Part shown: piece by piece, positions 1-7,900 of the stretch
Numbering within the stretch: position 1 is the stretch's first letter
Layout of the letters: each line of letters opens with the position of its first letter
Assembly (NCBI GenBank): GCA_900544825.1
Contig: UQWP01000099.1
Coordinates: 1-8,084 of the forward strand
Direction: 5' to 3'
Source: an uncultured Prevotella sp.
GTDB lineage: Bacteria > Bacteroidota > Bacteroidia > Bacteroidales > Bacteroidaceae
DNA length: 8,084 nucleotides
Program-made: the position numbers and the translations under genes
Notes under the pieces: model-generated
What the model saw: the letters and a program-made list of their open reading frames with translations, nothing else
What the model was told of the DNA's origin: nothing
Database searches by the model: none

Positions 1-18
1 ACGGAAAATTATAGATAG

Positions 19-51
19 AAAAAGGGTGCGTCATGGACTTATGACACACCC
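19..51 (-). terminator. Intrinsic terminator at the end of the operon
   Basis: On the minus strand GGGTGTGTCAT (51-41), loop AAGTCC and ATGACGCACCC (34-24) form an 11-bp stem with a single U-G wobble, followed by five T (23-19). Read on the plus strand the same position is a C-A mismatch and no T run follows, so the signal is oriented for the minus-strand genes. It lies about 260 bp past the hydrolase stop and about 125 bp past the end of the possible 44-codon frame. Confidence 0.8.
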
Positions 52-177
52 TCATACGCTCAGTTTTCATTATTTGATTAGTGTAAGTCAATAATTGAAC
101 CAAATTTTAACACTAAATCTTATAAACCTAATCTTACAATAAGCCTAGTCTATAATTCATTCATTATTTATAAATAG
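52..177. other. AT-rich 3' untranslated stretch, no gene seen
   Basis: The stretch between the possible 44-codon frame and the final terminator is strongly AT-rich and I see no convincing gene, RNA or promoter in it. It probably forms the 3' untranslated part of the operon message, and may hold remnants of a lost gene. Confidence 0.5.
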
Positions 178-312
178 TTATTCCGTACATTCTGGTTTCT
201 GAATCCGGTTATTATTGAATGGCAACTTATCAATTGGCGATGGATAACCATCTAACTGATTTCCGTCGCAAAAACCAGATGAAATATTAAAGTGTTCGAT
301 TTTGCACATCAT
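178..312 (-). CDS. Possible 44-aa ORF, stop-start coupled to the hydrolase gene
   Basis: The hydrolase stop is part of TAATGATG: the ATG starting at 312 overlaps the TAA, and a second in-frame ATG follows directly. The frame runs 44 codons to TAA at 178-180. The product begins MMCKIEHFNISSGFCDGNQ and ends NNNRIQKPECTE; it is polar, with three Cys (3, 15, 42), no signal peptide and no membrane segment. I do not recognise it. The overlap is typical of translational coupling, and the segment lies before the operon terminator, so it would be transcribed. Against it: it is short, in AT-rich DNA, and an ATG overlapping a TAA arises easily by chance. It could also be the left-over C-terminal end of a deleted downstream PUL gene. 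Confidence 0.3.
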   Translation of the reverse strand: MMCKIEHFNISSGFCDGNQLDGYPSPIDKLPFNNNRIQKPECTE

Positions 313-2405
313 TAACGACCATTATAGATAAATACCGATGAGCCTGGAAGATTCAATACCAAAGGAGTATCAATGTCGATAGCCTTGTTGATTGGCATTC
401 CATCCAACTCTGCCTGGTTAAAGGCATGGGTCAAAGTAATCTTTCCACGAACATAAGCAGGGATATCCAATGCTTCTCTTAGGGTTGTGGTGAAGGTCTG
501 TGCACTGGCTGAAGGGTTACGCAGGGTAAGCACACTCTTCTTGCCGTTCCATGCAGCCCAACCATATACGTTTGCCTTCTTGCCATCCCAAGGATTGCCA
601 CCAACCCAGTGAGCATCAGGCAATACGTCTGCCTGTTCCTGCTGCCACTTGATGCACTCAGCCAAGTCTTTCCACAAAGCACCTGCGTTGCCCTGGTTGT
701 CCTTGATTTCGTCCATCAGCTTGTAGTCGTTGTACAGCTCAACCATGCCCGAACCACAGGCAAAGGCACAGCGCATCTCACGAACGATTCCGTCGTAATC
801 CATATTCTTGGAAACGGCACCCCAACGGCTCAGGATGAATCCGTGAGTCATCAAAGTATTGATAGGGCAGACTGGAGATCTCTGTATGAAGTTCTGATAA
901 ACCAAACGGTCGCGATAGGTAATCCAGCGCTCACGGTCGGTGCCCTGGTCACCTGCCTCGCCGTAATCACCCTCCTGACGCCATACTGCATCTGTGAAGT
1001 GGAACCAGAATGGAGAAGCCCAGGTTCCTACGGTGGTGTTGAGGAAGATGTCTGGACGCTTTTGGCGTACGGCACGCTCGATGCTGATGATAGCCTCGGC
1101 ATTCTCCTCGCCTCTTGTTCCTTCGTCAGGACCGATGGCAGAAGCCTGTGCGCTGATACCATCAAACTTGAAGAAGCGGAAGTCGTAACGGTCGATCATG
1201 TTGGTGCAGCAACTGATGAAGAAGTTGTAGTAATCCTCATTGCTCAGCTGCATACCACCCTTGGAACGCCAGTAAGCACGGCGATATTCGCCAGACTGAC
1301 CATAGCCGCCCACAGGACCTAACCAGGCACCGATACCAGTACCCATCTGTTTAGCCTCGTTGGCTGGCTCATCGAATCCGTTAGGGAAGTTAGGATTGAA
1401 GGTCCAGGTTCCATACTGATCCCAACCGTCATCCCATACGAAGGCCTTTGGAGCTATCTTGTATTTATCATAGAAGTGTGTCTTCCAGTGACTTACCACG
1501 TCGGTACACTGTTCTACGGTCATATTGCCTTTATAAGAAGGAGCTGGTGCGTTGTTACGGTCGATGTTCAACTCATACCATGAGATATAGACCGGATAAG
1601 GTCGCCAAGCCACAGCTCTTTCACGCTCGCTGTAAGCCAGGAAAGAACGGCGCAGCTGCTTAGGCGCAACCAAGCCCACTACAGAACTGATGTTCCATGT
1701 TTTGCCAGCTTTTAAAGTGGTGTTTCTTCTCCATAAGCCTTCTATGTGGGTAGCATTGCCTTCATCCTTGCTGGAATTCAGACCCATTGGAGTTTCCAGA
1801 CCAGCAAAGATATGATTGCTTGCCAGGATGGCACCACGGGTATTACCCACCACTTCTGGAGCGGTATAGGCACTGTTCTTGGCTACCAGGTAGTTCATTG
1901 CCACGATACCCTTCATAGGTAAATCTTTGGCAGCCTGAATATCCATTTCAGTGCGCAGGTAGTGCGAGCCGTTTCTCAATACGGCGCGCCAAACGATAGA
2001 AAGTTCTTTGTATGTAAAACGAGCTTCCAGAGCCTTGCCTGCATAACGGAGGGATGCTGTTGCTGCAGATGGATTCTCAGCCAGAGTTACCATCTTTACA
2101 TCTTCCAGTTTCATCTCGGATGCGGTAACGGTTTTGCCGTCTCCCAAGAGAACCTTAAACAACTCTGTGCTAGGCTGCAGTCCCAGCTCAGAACAGCCGT
2201 TGAAGTAGAGTTTGCCACCTGTGTTGATGAAAGAGGCTTTCAATACTTTGTTGGCCAGCTGATAGCTGTTTGCTTTCTGGGTGATTTTAGCTACACCCGG
2301 TTGCTTTTTCTGGGGAAAGATGACAGCTTGTGCCCAACTTCCCATACACAGAGTTAATGGCATTATAAGAGTAAGTGCCAGCTTTAATAAATTGTTTTTG
2401 TTCAT
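312..2405 (-). CDS. Secreted alpha-galactosidase-superfamily glycoside hydrolase (clan GH-D, GH36/GH27-like)
   Basis: A 697-aa exo-acting retaining glycosidase, probably releasing terminal alpha-linked galactose or a related sugar in the periplasm. The N-terminus is a type I signal peptide (MNKNNLLKLALTLIMPLTLC..., cleavage after AQA at 25-27). Domain plan: beta-sandwich about 28-265, (beta/alpha)8 barrel about 266-590, small C-terminal beta-sandwich about 600-697 (VYGWAAWNGKKSVLTLRNPS), as in GH36/GH27. Barrel motifs: FVWDDGWDQYGTW from 322 (Asp325/Asp326, substrate-binding pair in this clan), GIGAWLGPVGGYG at 357-369, FFKFDG at 411-416 with the K-x-D signature and Asp415 as probable nucleophile, and R476-Q-E-G-D480, matching the clan R-x-x-x-D pattern with Asp480 as probable acid/base. 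The KxD context (KFDG) differs from the KWD of classical GH36 and the KYD-C of GH27, so this may be a divergent subgroup. Alternatives are alpha-N-acetylgalactosaminidase or another alpha-glycosidase specificity. It starts 32 nt past a terminator-like hairpin, with AAAAGGAG lying 18 nt before the ATG, too far for a standard ribosome site. Confidence 0.85.
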   Translation of the reverse strand: MNKNNLLKLALTLIMPLTLCMGSWAQAVIFPQKKQPGVAKITQKANSYQLANKVLKASFINTGGKLYFNGCSELGLQPSTELFKVLLGDGKTVTASEMKLEDVKMVTLAENPSAATASLRYAGKALEARFTYKELSIVWRAVLRNGSHYLRTEMDIQAAKDLPMKGIVAMNYLVAKNSAYTAPEVVGNTRGAILASNHIFAGLETPMGLNSSKDEGNATHIEGLWRRNTTLKAGKTWNISSVVGLVAPKQLRRSFLAYSERERAVAWRPYPVYISWYELNIDRNNAPAPSYKGNMTVEQCTDVVSHWKTHFYDKYKIAPKAFVWDDGWDQYGTWTFNPNFPNGFDEPANEAKQMGTGIGAWLGPVGGYGQSGEYRRAYWRSKGGMQLSNEDYYNFFISCCTNMIDRYDFRFFKFDGISAQASAIGPDEGTRGEENAEAIISIERAVRQKRPDIFLNTTVGTWASPFWFHFTDAVWRQEGDYGEAGDQGTDRERWITYRDRLVYQNFIQRSPVCPINTLMTHGFILSRWGAVSKNMDYDGIVREMRCAFACGSGMVELYNDYKLMDEIKDNQGNAGALWKDLAECIKWQQEQADVLPDAHWVGGNPWDGKKANVYGWAAWNGKKSVLTLRNPSASAQTFTTTLREALDIPAYVRGKITLTHAFNQAELDGMPINKAIDIDTPLVLNLPGSSVFIYNGR

Positions 2406-2431
2406 ATCAATAGTAAGTTGAAGCTCCTTTT

Positions 2432-2468
2432 AAAAAAGGGGAACACCATCCGCTAATGGTGTTCCCCC
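2432..2468 (-). terminator. Strong intrinsic terminator or attenuator hairpin inside the operon
   Basis: On the minus strand GGGGAACACCAT (2467-2456), a six-base loop TAGCGG, and ATGGTGTTCCCC (2449-2438) form a perfect 12-bp stem, followed at once by six T (2437-2432). An extra G at 2468 can add a G-U pair at the base. The U tract is on the minus side only, so it acts on the operon transcript. It begins 14 bases after the stop codon of the small lipoprotein gene and ends just before the hydrolase leader. It could terminate most transcripts after the surface-protein genes and let a fraction read on, or protect the 3' end of the upstream message. Confidence 0.85.
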
Positions 2469-2482
2469 TTGCGTGACTTAAA

Positions 2483-2947
2483 TTATTTTGTTAATGTACA
2501 TGTAATGGTCCATACCTTGGTCTCTCCATTAGCAGCCTTTACTGCATACTTGTGTGGAGTAGTCCAGTCGGCTGGAGTACCCAATGCTGGAGATCCCTCA
2601 ACAGGAGTCATTACCGCAGCTGATGAAATCTGTACTGCAACAACGATGTTATTGAGGTTCACATCATTCTTCTCCTTTTCAGAGAAGTTTGTAGGAACTG
2701 CAAATGTCAGGTTGCAGGTAGCAGCCTGGGCATCGATAGCCTCTGCTGTCTTCTGCAATTGCTTCTGGATAACCTGAGGCTGTCCGCTGGCATTGATCTT
2801 GTCTTCTCCAATATAACGATACCATGCATATCCTGCTGTGATGTCATTGCCATCGAAAGTTGGAAGGTCTTTGAGATTGCTCTCAAGACAAGAACTGAAA
2901 CTGAGTGCCATGACGAGCATGGCAAGTATGATTTTAATGAATTTCAT
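2483..2947 (-). CDS. Small PUL lipoprotein with Ig-like (DUF5018-type) C-terminal half
   Basis: A 154-aa lipoprotein of unproven function. It starts MKFIKIILAMLVMALSFSSC, with a two-Lys n-region, a hydrophobic core and Cys20 as the lipid site (lipobox FSSC); acidic residues follow (LESNLKD), as is common before surface export in Bacteroidetes, although this is not a full export motif. The mature part has a YAWYRYIGEDK patch at 40-50 and ends with DWTTPHKYAVKAANGETKVW at 127-146, then TITCTLTK. This W-T-x-P...Y-x-V-x-A-x-x-G-x-x-K-x-W-T-I pattern recurs at the end of beta-sandwich domains in Bacteroidetes surface lipoproteins, including those annotated DUF5018; that assignment is from memory of the motif. 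It lies 59 bp after the SusD-like gene and directly before a terminator-like hairpin, the usual slot of a SusE/SusF or surface glycan-binding protein, but it is far smaller than those, with room for about one domain. A glycan-binding accessory role is inferred. Confidence 0.85.
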   Translation of the reverse strand: MKFIKIILAMLVMALSFSSCLESNLKDLPTFDGNDITAGYAWYRYIGEDKINASGQPQVIQKQLQKTAEAIDAQAATCNLTFAVPTNFSEKEKNDVNLNNIVVAVQISSAAVMTPVEGSPALGTPADWTTPHKYAVKAANGETKVWTITCTLTK

Positions 2948-2970
2948 ATTTTCAACGTTTATTTATGATT

Positions 2971-3007
2971 TATAAATATGAATTTATATCTGCTTCTGCT
3001 TGCAGAT
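2971..3007 (-). other. Two adjacent small hairpins between the susD-like and lipoprotein genes
   Basis: Directly at the SusD-like stop the minus strand reads ATCTGC (3007-3002), eight-base loop, GCAGAT (2993-2988), a 6-bp stem. Next to it, TATAAAT (2988-2982), loop TCAT, ATTTATA (2977-2971) forms a 7-bp all-AU stem; the two share base 2988. No U tract follows, so these are not terminators. They may be RNA-processing or stabilising structures in the 59-bp gap, or chance in AT-rich sequence. Confidence 0.3.
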
Positions 3008-4941
3008 TACCAACCCTCGTTCTGCTGGTGATCGAGATCGTATGCCTCGCGCTTGTCAAGGAATGACTGAGCGATTGGGAACAGATAACGCTTGGTGGTA
3101 AACTGGCGCTGTGCACTACCGAGCAATGTGAGCTGGTTTACGAGAAGCTGGCTGCGGTCGCGAGAGATTTCCATCTTATATACAGGGCGGTCGAGATCGT
3201 AGATGATGTCTCCTGCCTTACGTCCGTGGTTAGCATAGCCACCATACTTACCCCAGCGGAGATAGCTGAAGTAGATATCACCATTCTCGTTAGCCATTTC
3301 TACACGGCGCTCACGGATGTAGTCTGCCCATGCTGCTTCCTCTGTTGTAGCTTTTGAAGGAGCAATCTTACCGTGATTAACTCGTGTGGCGTTGAGAGCC
3401 TTTACTGCATTCTCAACATCGTGCTTCAGGAGATAAGCCTCTGCCAGGTTCATGTAAGCCTCGCCAGTGCGGCACATCACGTAGTGGAGCTGTACCAGAC
3501 AGTCGAAGTATGCACGTGGCTCTGGATTCTCGATATTAGACTTGCGCCAGTAGTAACCGGTTGTAGTGTTGTACCAGCCACCGTCTTCCTTATCACGTAC
3601 ACCCATAGAGCAGTTACCGCCAAGGTTTGTCTCTACAGTCTCACCAATCCATGAACAGCCGTCATAAACAATAGATGATGCGAAACGAGCATCACGTCCG
3701 CTGTACATCAGTTCTGAAATGTTGCGTGTTGAGCCTGCCTTCAACTTGCCGTAATGCAGGTTGGTAGGATAAGCCGTGTTGAGCTGCTGGAAGTCCTGAG
3801 GAGTAGGCATGCGGCGTGCATTACCGTTCTCCTGCTCGTAAGCGTCGAGCTGACCTTCTGTTGTTACTGTGTTTGGATCGATAGACTCAACATTCTCCTT
3901 GTACTGAGAAGTCTCGTTCCAAGGAAGTGCTTCACCAGTCTTCTCATCTGTTACGAGATACTGGTCAACCAAGTCCTGTGTTGGGAAGTAGATTGCCCAG
4001 CCTTCATAAGTGCGTCCGTTAGGATTCTTGAAGAGAATAGGACTCTTAGAGTTGATGCAGTCATCCTGTGAAATGTTAGGATAGGTGCGGATCAGCTCCT
4101 CATAATTACCAATCTTGGTGTTAGCCTTCAAACGGTAGTAACCCCAGAGAATTTCAGCATTGGTTTCGTCTGTCTCGTTGAACAGACCACCGTAATTGTC
4201 TGAGAGAGAACAGTGCTGTGTAACATCAGAAGCGTAGGTAATCACCTTGTCAAGGTATTCAGCCTTCTTGGTGTAAGCGTATGCCTGCAGGCAGGCACGG
4301 CTCAACAGCAACTCGGCAGCATACTTGGTAGGCTCACCTGGCTGCGCCTCAACTGGCAGGTTAGGGATGGCAGCCTCCAAATCCTCTACTACCAGCTTGT
4401 AGCTTTCCTCTACGCTGGAAGTCATAGGTACTCTTGCCTTTTCTTCCTGGTCGGCCTGGATCACAGAGGTGATAGGAACGAAGCGTCCCATCTTGCGGGT
4501 CAAATCGTAGAATACGAGACCACGGAGGAAGCGGCCCTTGGCGATGATTTCAGCCTTATCACCTTCTGTCATAGTAGAAGCCTGAGCCTTTTCGATAATC
4601 AGGTTGCAGCGACGGAGCAAGCCGAAGCGGTTGATACCGAAGTCAGAAGTTCTGTCGATGCCAAGCTCTGTGGCTATGCCATCAATACCCTCACCTACCT
4701 GAGAGCATCTTACTCCGTTTGGAGTGCGGGCTTCCCATCCTACACAGGAAGAGCTTCCTGTGAACATGTTGATTACATTGTCGTATGTGGCATTCACAAA
4801 AGCATTGGCTGTAGCCTTTGAGCCCCAGACCGTAGCCTCGTCGAATGTCGTTGTTGGATGAGTATCCATTGTATCTTGGCAGGAAGCGGCGGTCAATGCC
4901 AGAACGCCGAACATTCCTATTTTAATAATATTCTTTATCAT
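3007..4941 (-). CDS. SusD/RagB-like glycan-binding surface lipoprotein
   Basis: Partner of the SusC-like receptor: an alpha-helical, TPR-rich lipoprotein that lids the barrel at the cell surface and binds the incoming glycan (family knowledge). The 644-aa product starts with a lipoprotein signal (MIKNIIKIGMFGVLALTAASC, lipidated Cys21, lipobox AASC) followed by Q-D. Family landmarks are in the usual order: RFLRGLVFYDLTRKMGRFVPIT near 137-158 (SusD-like N-terminal domain), AEAYLLKHDVENAVKALNATR at 500-520 (TPR-like helix pair), IRERRVEMANENGDIYFSYLRWG at 542-564, and a C-terminus LFPIAQSFLDK...QQNEGW that matches the usual LFPIP...NPGY/W ending. It is somewhat longer than the common 500-600 aa, with extra sequence about 290-470 between the N- and C-terminal halves. 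Only 6 bp separate the SusC stop from this ATG, so the two are surely cotranscribed; the closest purine run is AGGA inside the end of susC, too far to be a classical ribosome site. Ligand-contact residues cannot be named from sequence alone. Confidence 0.96.
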   Translation of the reverse strand: MIKNIIKIGMFGVLALTAASCQDTMDTHPTTTFDEATVWGSKATANAFVNATYDNVINMFTGSSSCVGWEARTPNGVRCSQVGEGIDGIATELGIDRTSDFGINRFGLLRRCNLIIEKAQASTMTEGDKAEIIAKGRFLRGLVFYDLTRKMGRFVPITSVIQADQEEKARVPMTSSVEESYKLVVEDLEAAIPNLPVEAQPGEPTKYAAELLLSRACLQAYAYTKKAEYLDKVITYASDVTQHCSLSDNYGGLFNETDETNAEILWGYYRLKANTKIGNYEELIRTYPNISQDDCINSKSPILFKNPNGRTYEGWAIYFPTQDLVDQYLVTDEKTGEALPWNETSQYKENVESIDPNTVTTEGQLDAYEQENGNARRMPTPQDFQQLNTAYPTNLHYGKLKAGSTRNISELMYSGRDARFASSIVYDGCSWIGETVETNLGGNCSMGVRDKEDGGWYNTTTGYYWRKSNIENPEPRAYFDCLVQLHYVMCRTGEAYMNLAEAYLLKHDVENAVKALNATRVNHGKIAPSKATTEEAAWADYIRERRVEMANENGDIYFSYLRWGKYGGYANHGRKAGDIIYDLDRPVYKMEISRDRSQLLVNQLTLLGSAQRQFTTKRYLFPIAQSFLDKREAYDLDHQQNEGW

Positions 4942-4947
4942 AACTAA

Positions 4948-7900
4948 TTAAAATCCTAAGTTTACAGTTAATGCAAGTACTCGCTCTACAGGATAGCCAT
5001 ATCCTTCGGTTGAAGAGTTCTCAGGGTCAAGACCATACTTGGTTGCCTGAGAAATGGTGAAGATGTTCTGACCTGAGATACCCACCTTGGCACGGGTCAA
5101 CCAGCTTACACCGCGAAGCAATACGTGCTTGAAGTCGTAGCCGAACTGGAAGTCCTTCATACGCAGATAGGCACCATTCACCAGCCAGAAGTCGCTGCTC
5201 TGATAGTTGTTGTTGGCATTCAAACCTGTGTTAGCCATCAGACGTGGATACTTGGCGTTGGTATTGCCTGGTGTCCAACTGTCTTCCTGGTATTTGTAAG
5301 CCACTGGCAACTGACCTGCCTGGCCAGTCTGCATGGTAGTTACACCAGAGAGGTACATGTCGAATGCTGTAGAACCCTGGAAGAGCATGCTCAGGTAGAA
5401 TCCCTTATACTGGAAGTTCATATTGATACCATACTGTCCGCGAGGAGTATGGCTCTTGCCCAGGCGGCGCATATCACCGTTGTCAATCATACCATTACCG
5501 TTCATATCGGCATACTTGATGTCACCTGCTGTCAGATAGCCTGAATTCAGTGCACTGTTTACACCAGGGTTGTTGAGAACGTCATTTGCATCTACATAGT
5601 AGCCCAGGTTCTTCAACATGGTACTATAGTAACCCTTCTGCTGCTGGGTACGAGTATATGGGTTCATGTAAGAACTCTCAGACTCGTCTCTATTAAGTGC
5701 CCAGAGAGCATCAAAATAAGTGAGGTTAGCAGAAATATCATATTTCAACGCACCAATGTTGCTACGCCAACCCAAAACGAACTCCCAACCTGCACGGCGG
5801 TACTCACTGTCTGACTTGATTCGTGGCAAGCCGATACCGATAGCGGTATTGAGATAGCTTTCACCAGTTGGAGTGGTCAGATAACCCTTGGTAGAGTAGT
5901 AGAAGTAATCCAGCGAACCGTAGAGTCGGTTGTTCAACGAAGCGAAGTCGAAACCGATATCTGTCTGGCGTGTGGTGTACCATGTAAGGTCTGGAGAAGG
6001 AAGACTACCCTCTGAGAATCCTGGCACATACTTGTTCTTGATTACGTAAGCCTGGTTGTTCAAGCTATATGATGTGAGGTAACCAAAGCGTCCGGCACTG
6101 CTGTCGAGACCAGTCTCACCATAAGAAGCACGGAGCTTCAAAGAGTTGATGATATTCTTCTCTACCAGAGGCTGCATGAACTTCTCACTTGAAACAACCC
6201 ATCCTAAAGCACCACTGAAGAAGGCACCCCAACGATGACCTGGAGCAAAGCAGTCGGAACCGTCGTAACGGATGCTACCCTCTACGTAATACTTGTTGTC
6301 GTAGTTATACTTAGCTTGTCCAATCCATGCTGCACGGCCTAACTCAGCCTCGCTGCCGCCATTGGTCATCTCATTGGCAGGACCTACGCCCATCTGGTCG
6401 ATAGGGAAGTCGTAGTTTACACGCTGAGCGTTGTAAGACTCGCCCTTCTCGTAATACTGCTCGAAACCGCCGAGAGCTGAAACGCTATGCTTGCCAAACT
6501 GCTGTGCATATTCTACGAATGCCTGGTTGGTGTAAGAATAACCTGTGCTTGAGTTGTGGTAGAGCTGTGGCTTACCAGCATACTGTGCAACGTCAGATTC
6601 CCAGTCATACTGAGCAGCATCCTTTCTCCACTGCTTGGTAGTTGTGCCATAGTAGCGGTAGTTGCTAGCCAGACGAACTCTCAAGCCATCTACCCAGAGG
6701 CAGTTCCAGATCAACTCGCCCTTACCGTTCACTACGTTGGTAATACCGCGGTTGTAACCTGCATCCTTAGCTGTTTCTGCTACAGGGTTATCGGTAACAT
6801 TGTATGGAAGACCATACTTGTTGACACCCGGAGTCAATGGAGACTTGTTCTTGATGTGAGAGAATACATTGTAATAGCTGCTTGATGTAGAAGTATATGG
6901 ATGTGTATCCTCCTGGCGATAACCGTCGAGGGCAACGTTTACCTGCAAACCAATAGGCTTAATCTTGGTGTTCTCAGCGAGACGGAATGTGGTACGCTTC
7001 ATCCAGTGATTATCGCTACGGTAGAGAGAGTTCTGATCTATGTGTCCCAAAGATACATAGAACTGGTTGGTCTCTGAACCACCGGTCAAGCGTACGGCGT
7101 GCTTGGTCTGAGGTGCCCAATCTCTGAGAACGAGACTTCTCCAATCTGTGTCACTAAAGTTCAATGGATCTGAGCCATCACGCATTTTCTGGATAGCCTC
7201 TGCTGTGAATACATCGTTCTTTGCTCCATTCAAAAGGTCGTTGTTCTTGGCAATGTTGGCCCACTCTGCACGCTCGTAAGAGTGCATTTGCTTTGGCCAG
7301 TTACTTGGCTGAGAGAAAGACATATTGAAGTCGTAATCGATGCTGATTCTGCCTGCCTTACCGCTCTTGGTAACAACCTGTACGATACCGTTAGAGGCAC
7401 GGGATCCGTAAACGGCTGTAGCTGAAGCATCCTTCAGGATAGACATAGACTCAATATCGTCTGGAGAAAGGTTACGGAAGTCAACCTCACCACGAACTAC
7501 ACCGTCGATGACGTACAAAGGAGTACCACCACCACGGATACTGATAGATGGAGTAGCGTTGACACCACCACCGTTTGCCTGTACAATCAAACCAGGAGAA
7601 CGGCCAGCCAAACCCTGTGCGATGTTGGTAACAGGGATGTTTGACATTTCTTCTGCCTTTACGGTTGATACGGAAGCAATCAGGTCGCGCTTTTTAGAGC
7701 TACCATAACCTACAACCACAACCTCGTCGAGACCCTGGGTATCCTCAGAAAGAATAACATCAAGGTCTTTGCCTGACCACTTGATTTCACGTGTGATGTA
7801 ACCAATATAGGTAATTTCAATAGAAGTACCCTTGTTTACACCAGAGAGGGTGAAATTGCCGTCTAAATCGGTAACAGTAGCATTCTTAGTACCTTTCACA

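Noticed and set aside
1..70. Minus-strand open frame from ATG at 70 (MKTERMRV...) running off the window
   Set aside because: It passes straight through the terminator hairpin and its codons are explained by that structure; too short to support.
122..152. Imperfect direct repeat (ATAAaCCTAaTCT / ATAAgCCTAgTCT)
   Set aside because: Only two copies with several mismatches in AT-rich sequence; not enough to call a repeat or binding site.
70..177. Possible Bacteroidetes promoter (TAAAATTTG near 103-112, minus strand)
   Set aside because: The spacing differs from TAnnTTTG by one base, no convincing -33 TTTG is placed upstream, and a terminator follows directly.
609..1322. 237-codon open frame on the plus strand inside the hydrolase gene
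   Set aside because: It lies antisense to a gene with clear catalytic motifs, and its product has no recognisable domain; it is a coding shadow.
2346..2348. Cys20 of the hydrolase as a lipoprotein anchor site
   Set aside because: The preceding residues are L-T-L, lacking the small residue needed just before Cys; a signal peptidase I site AQA at 25-27 fits better.
4213..4821. 202-codon open frame on the plus strand opposite the susD-like gene
   Set aside because: It lies antisense to the conserved N-terminal SusD region; no domain and no start context of its own.
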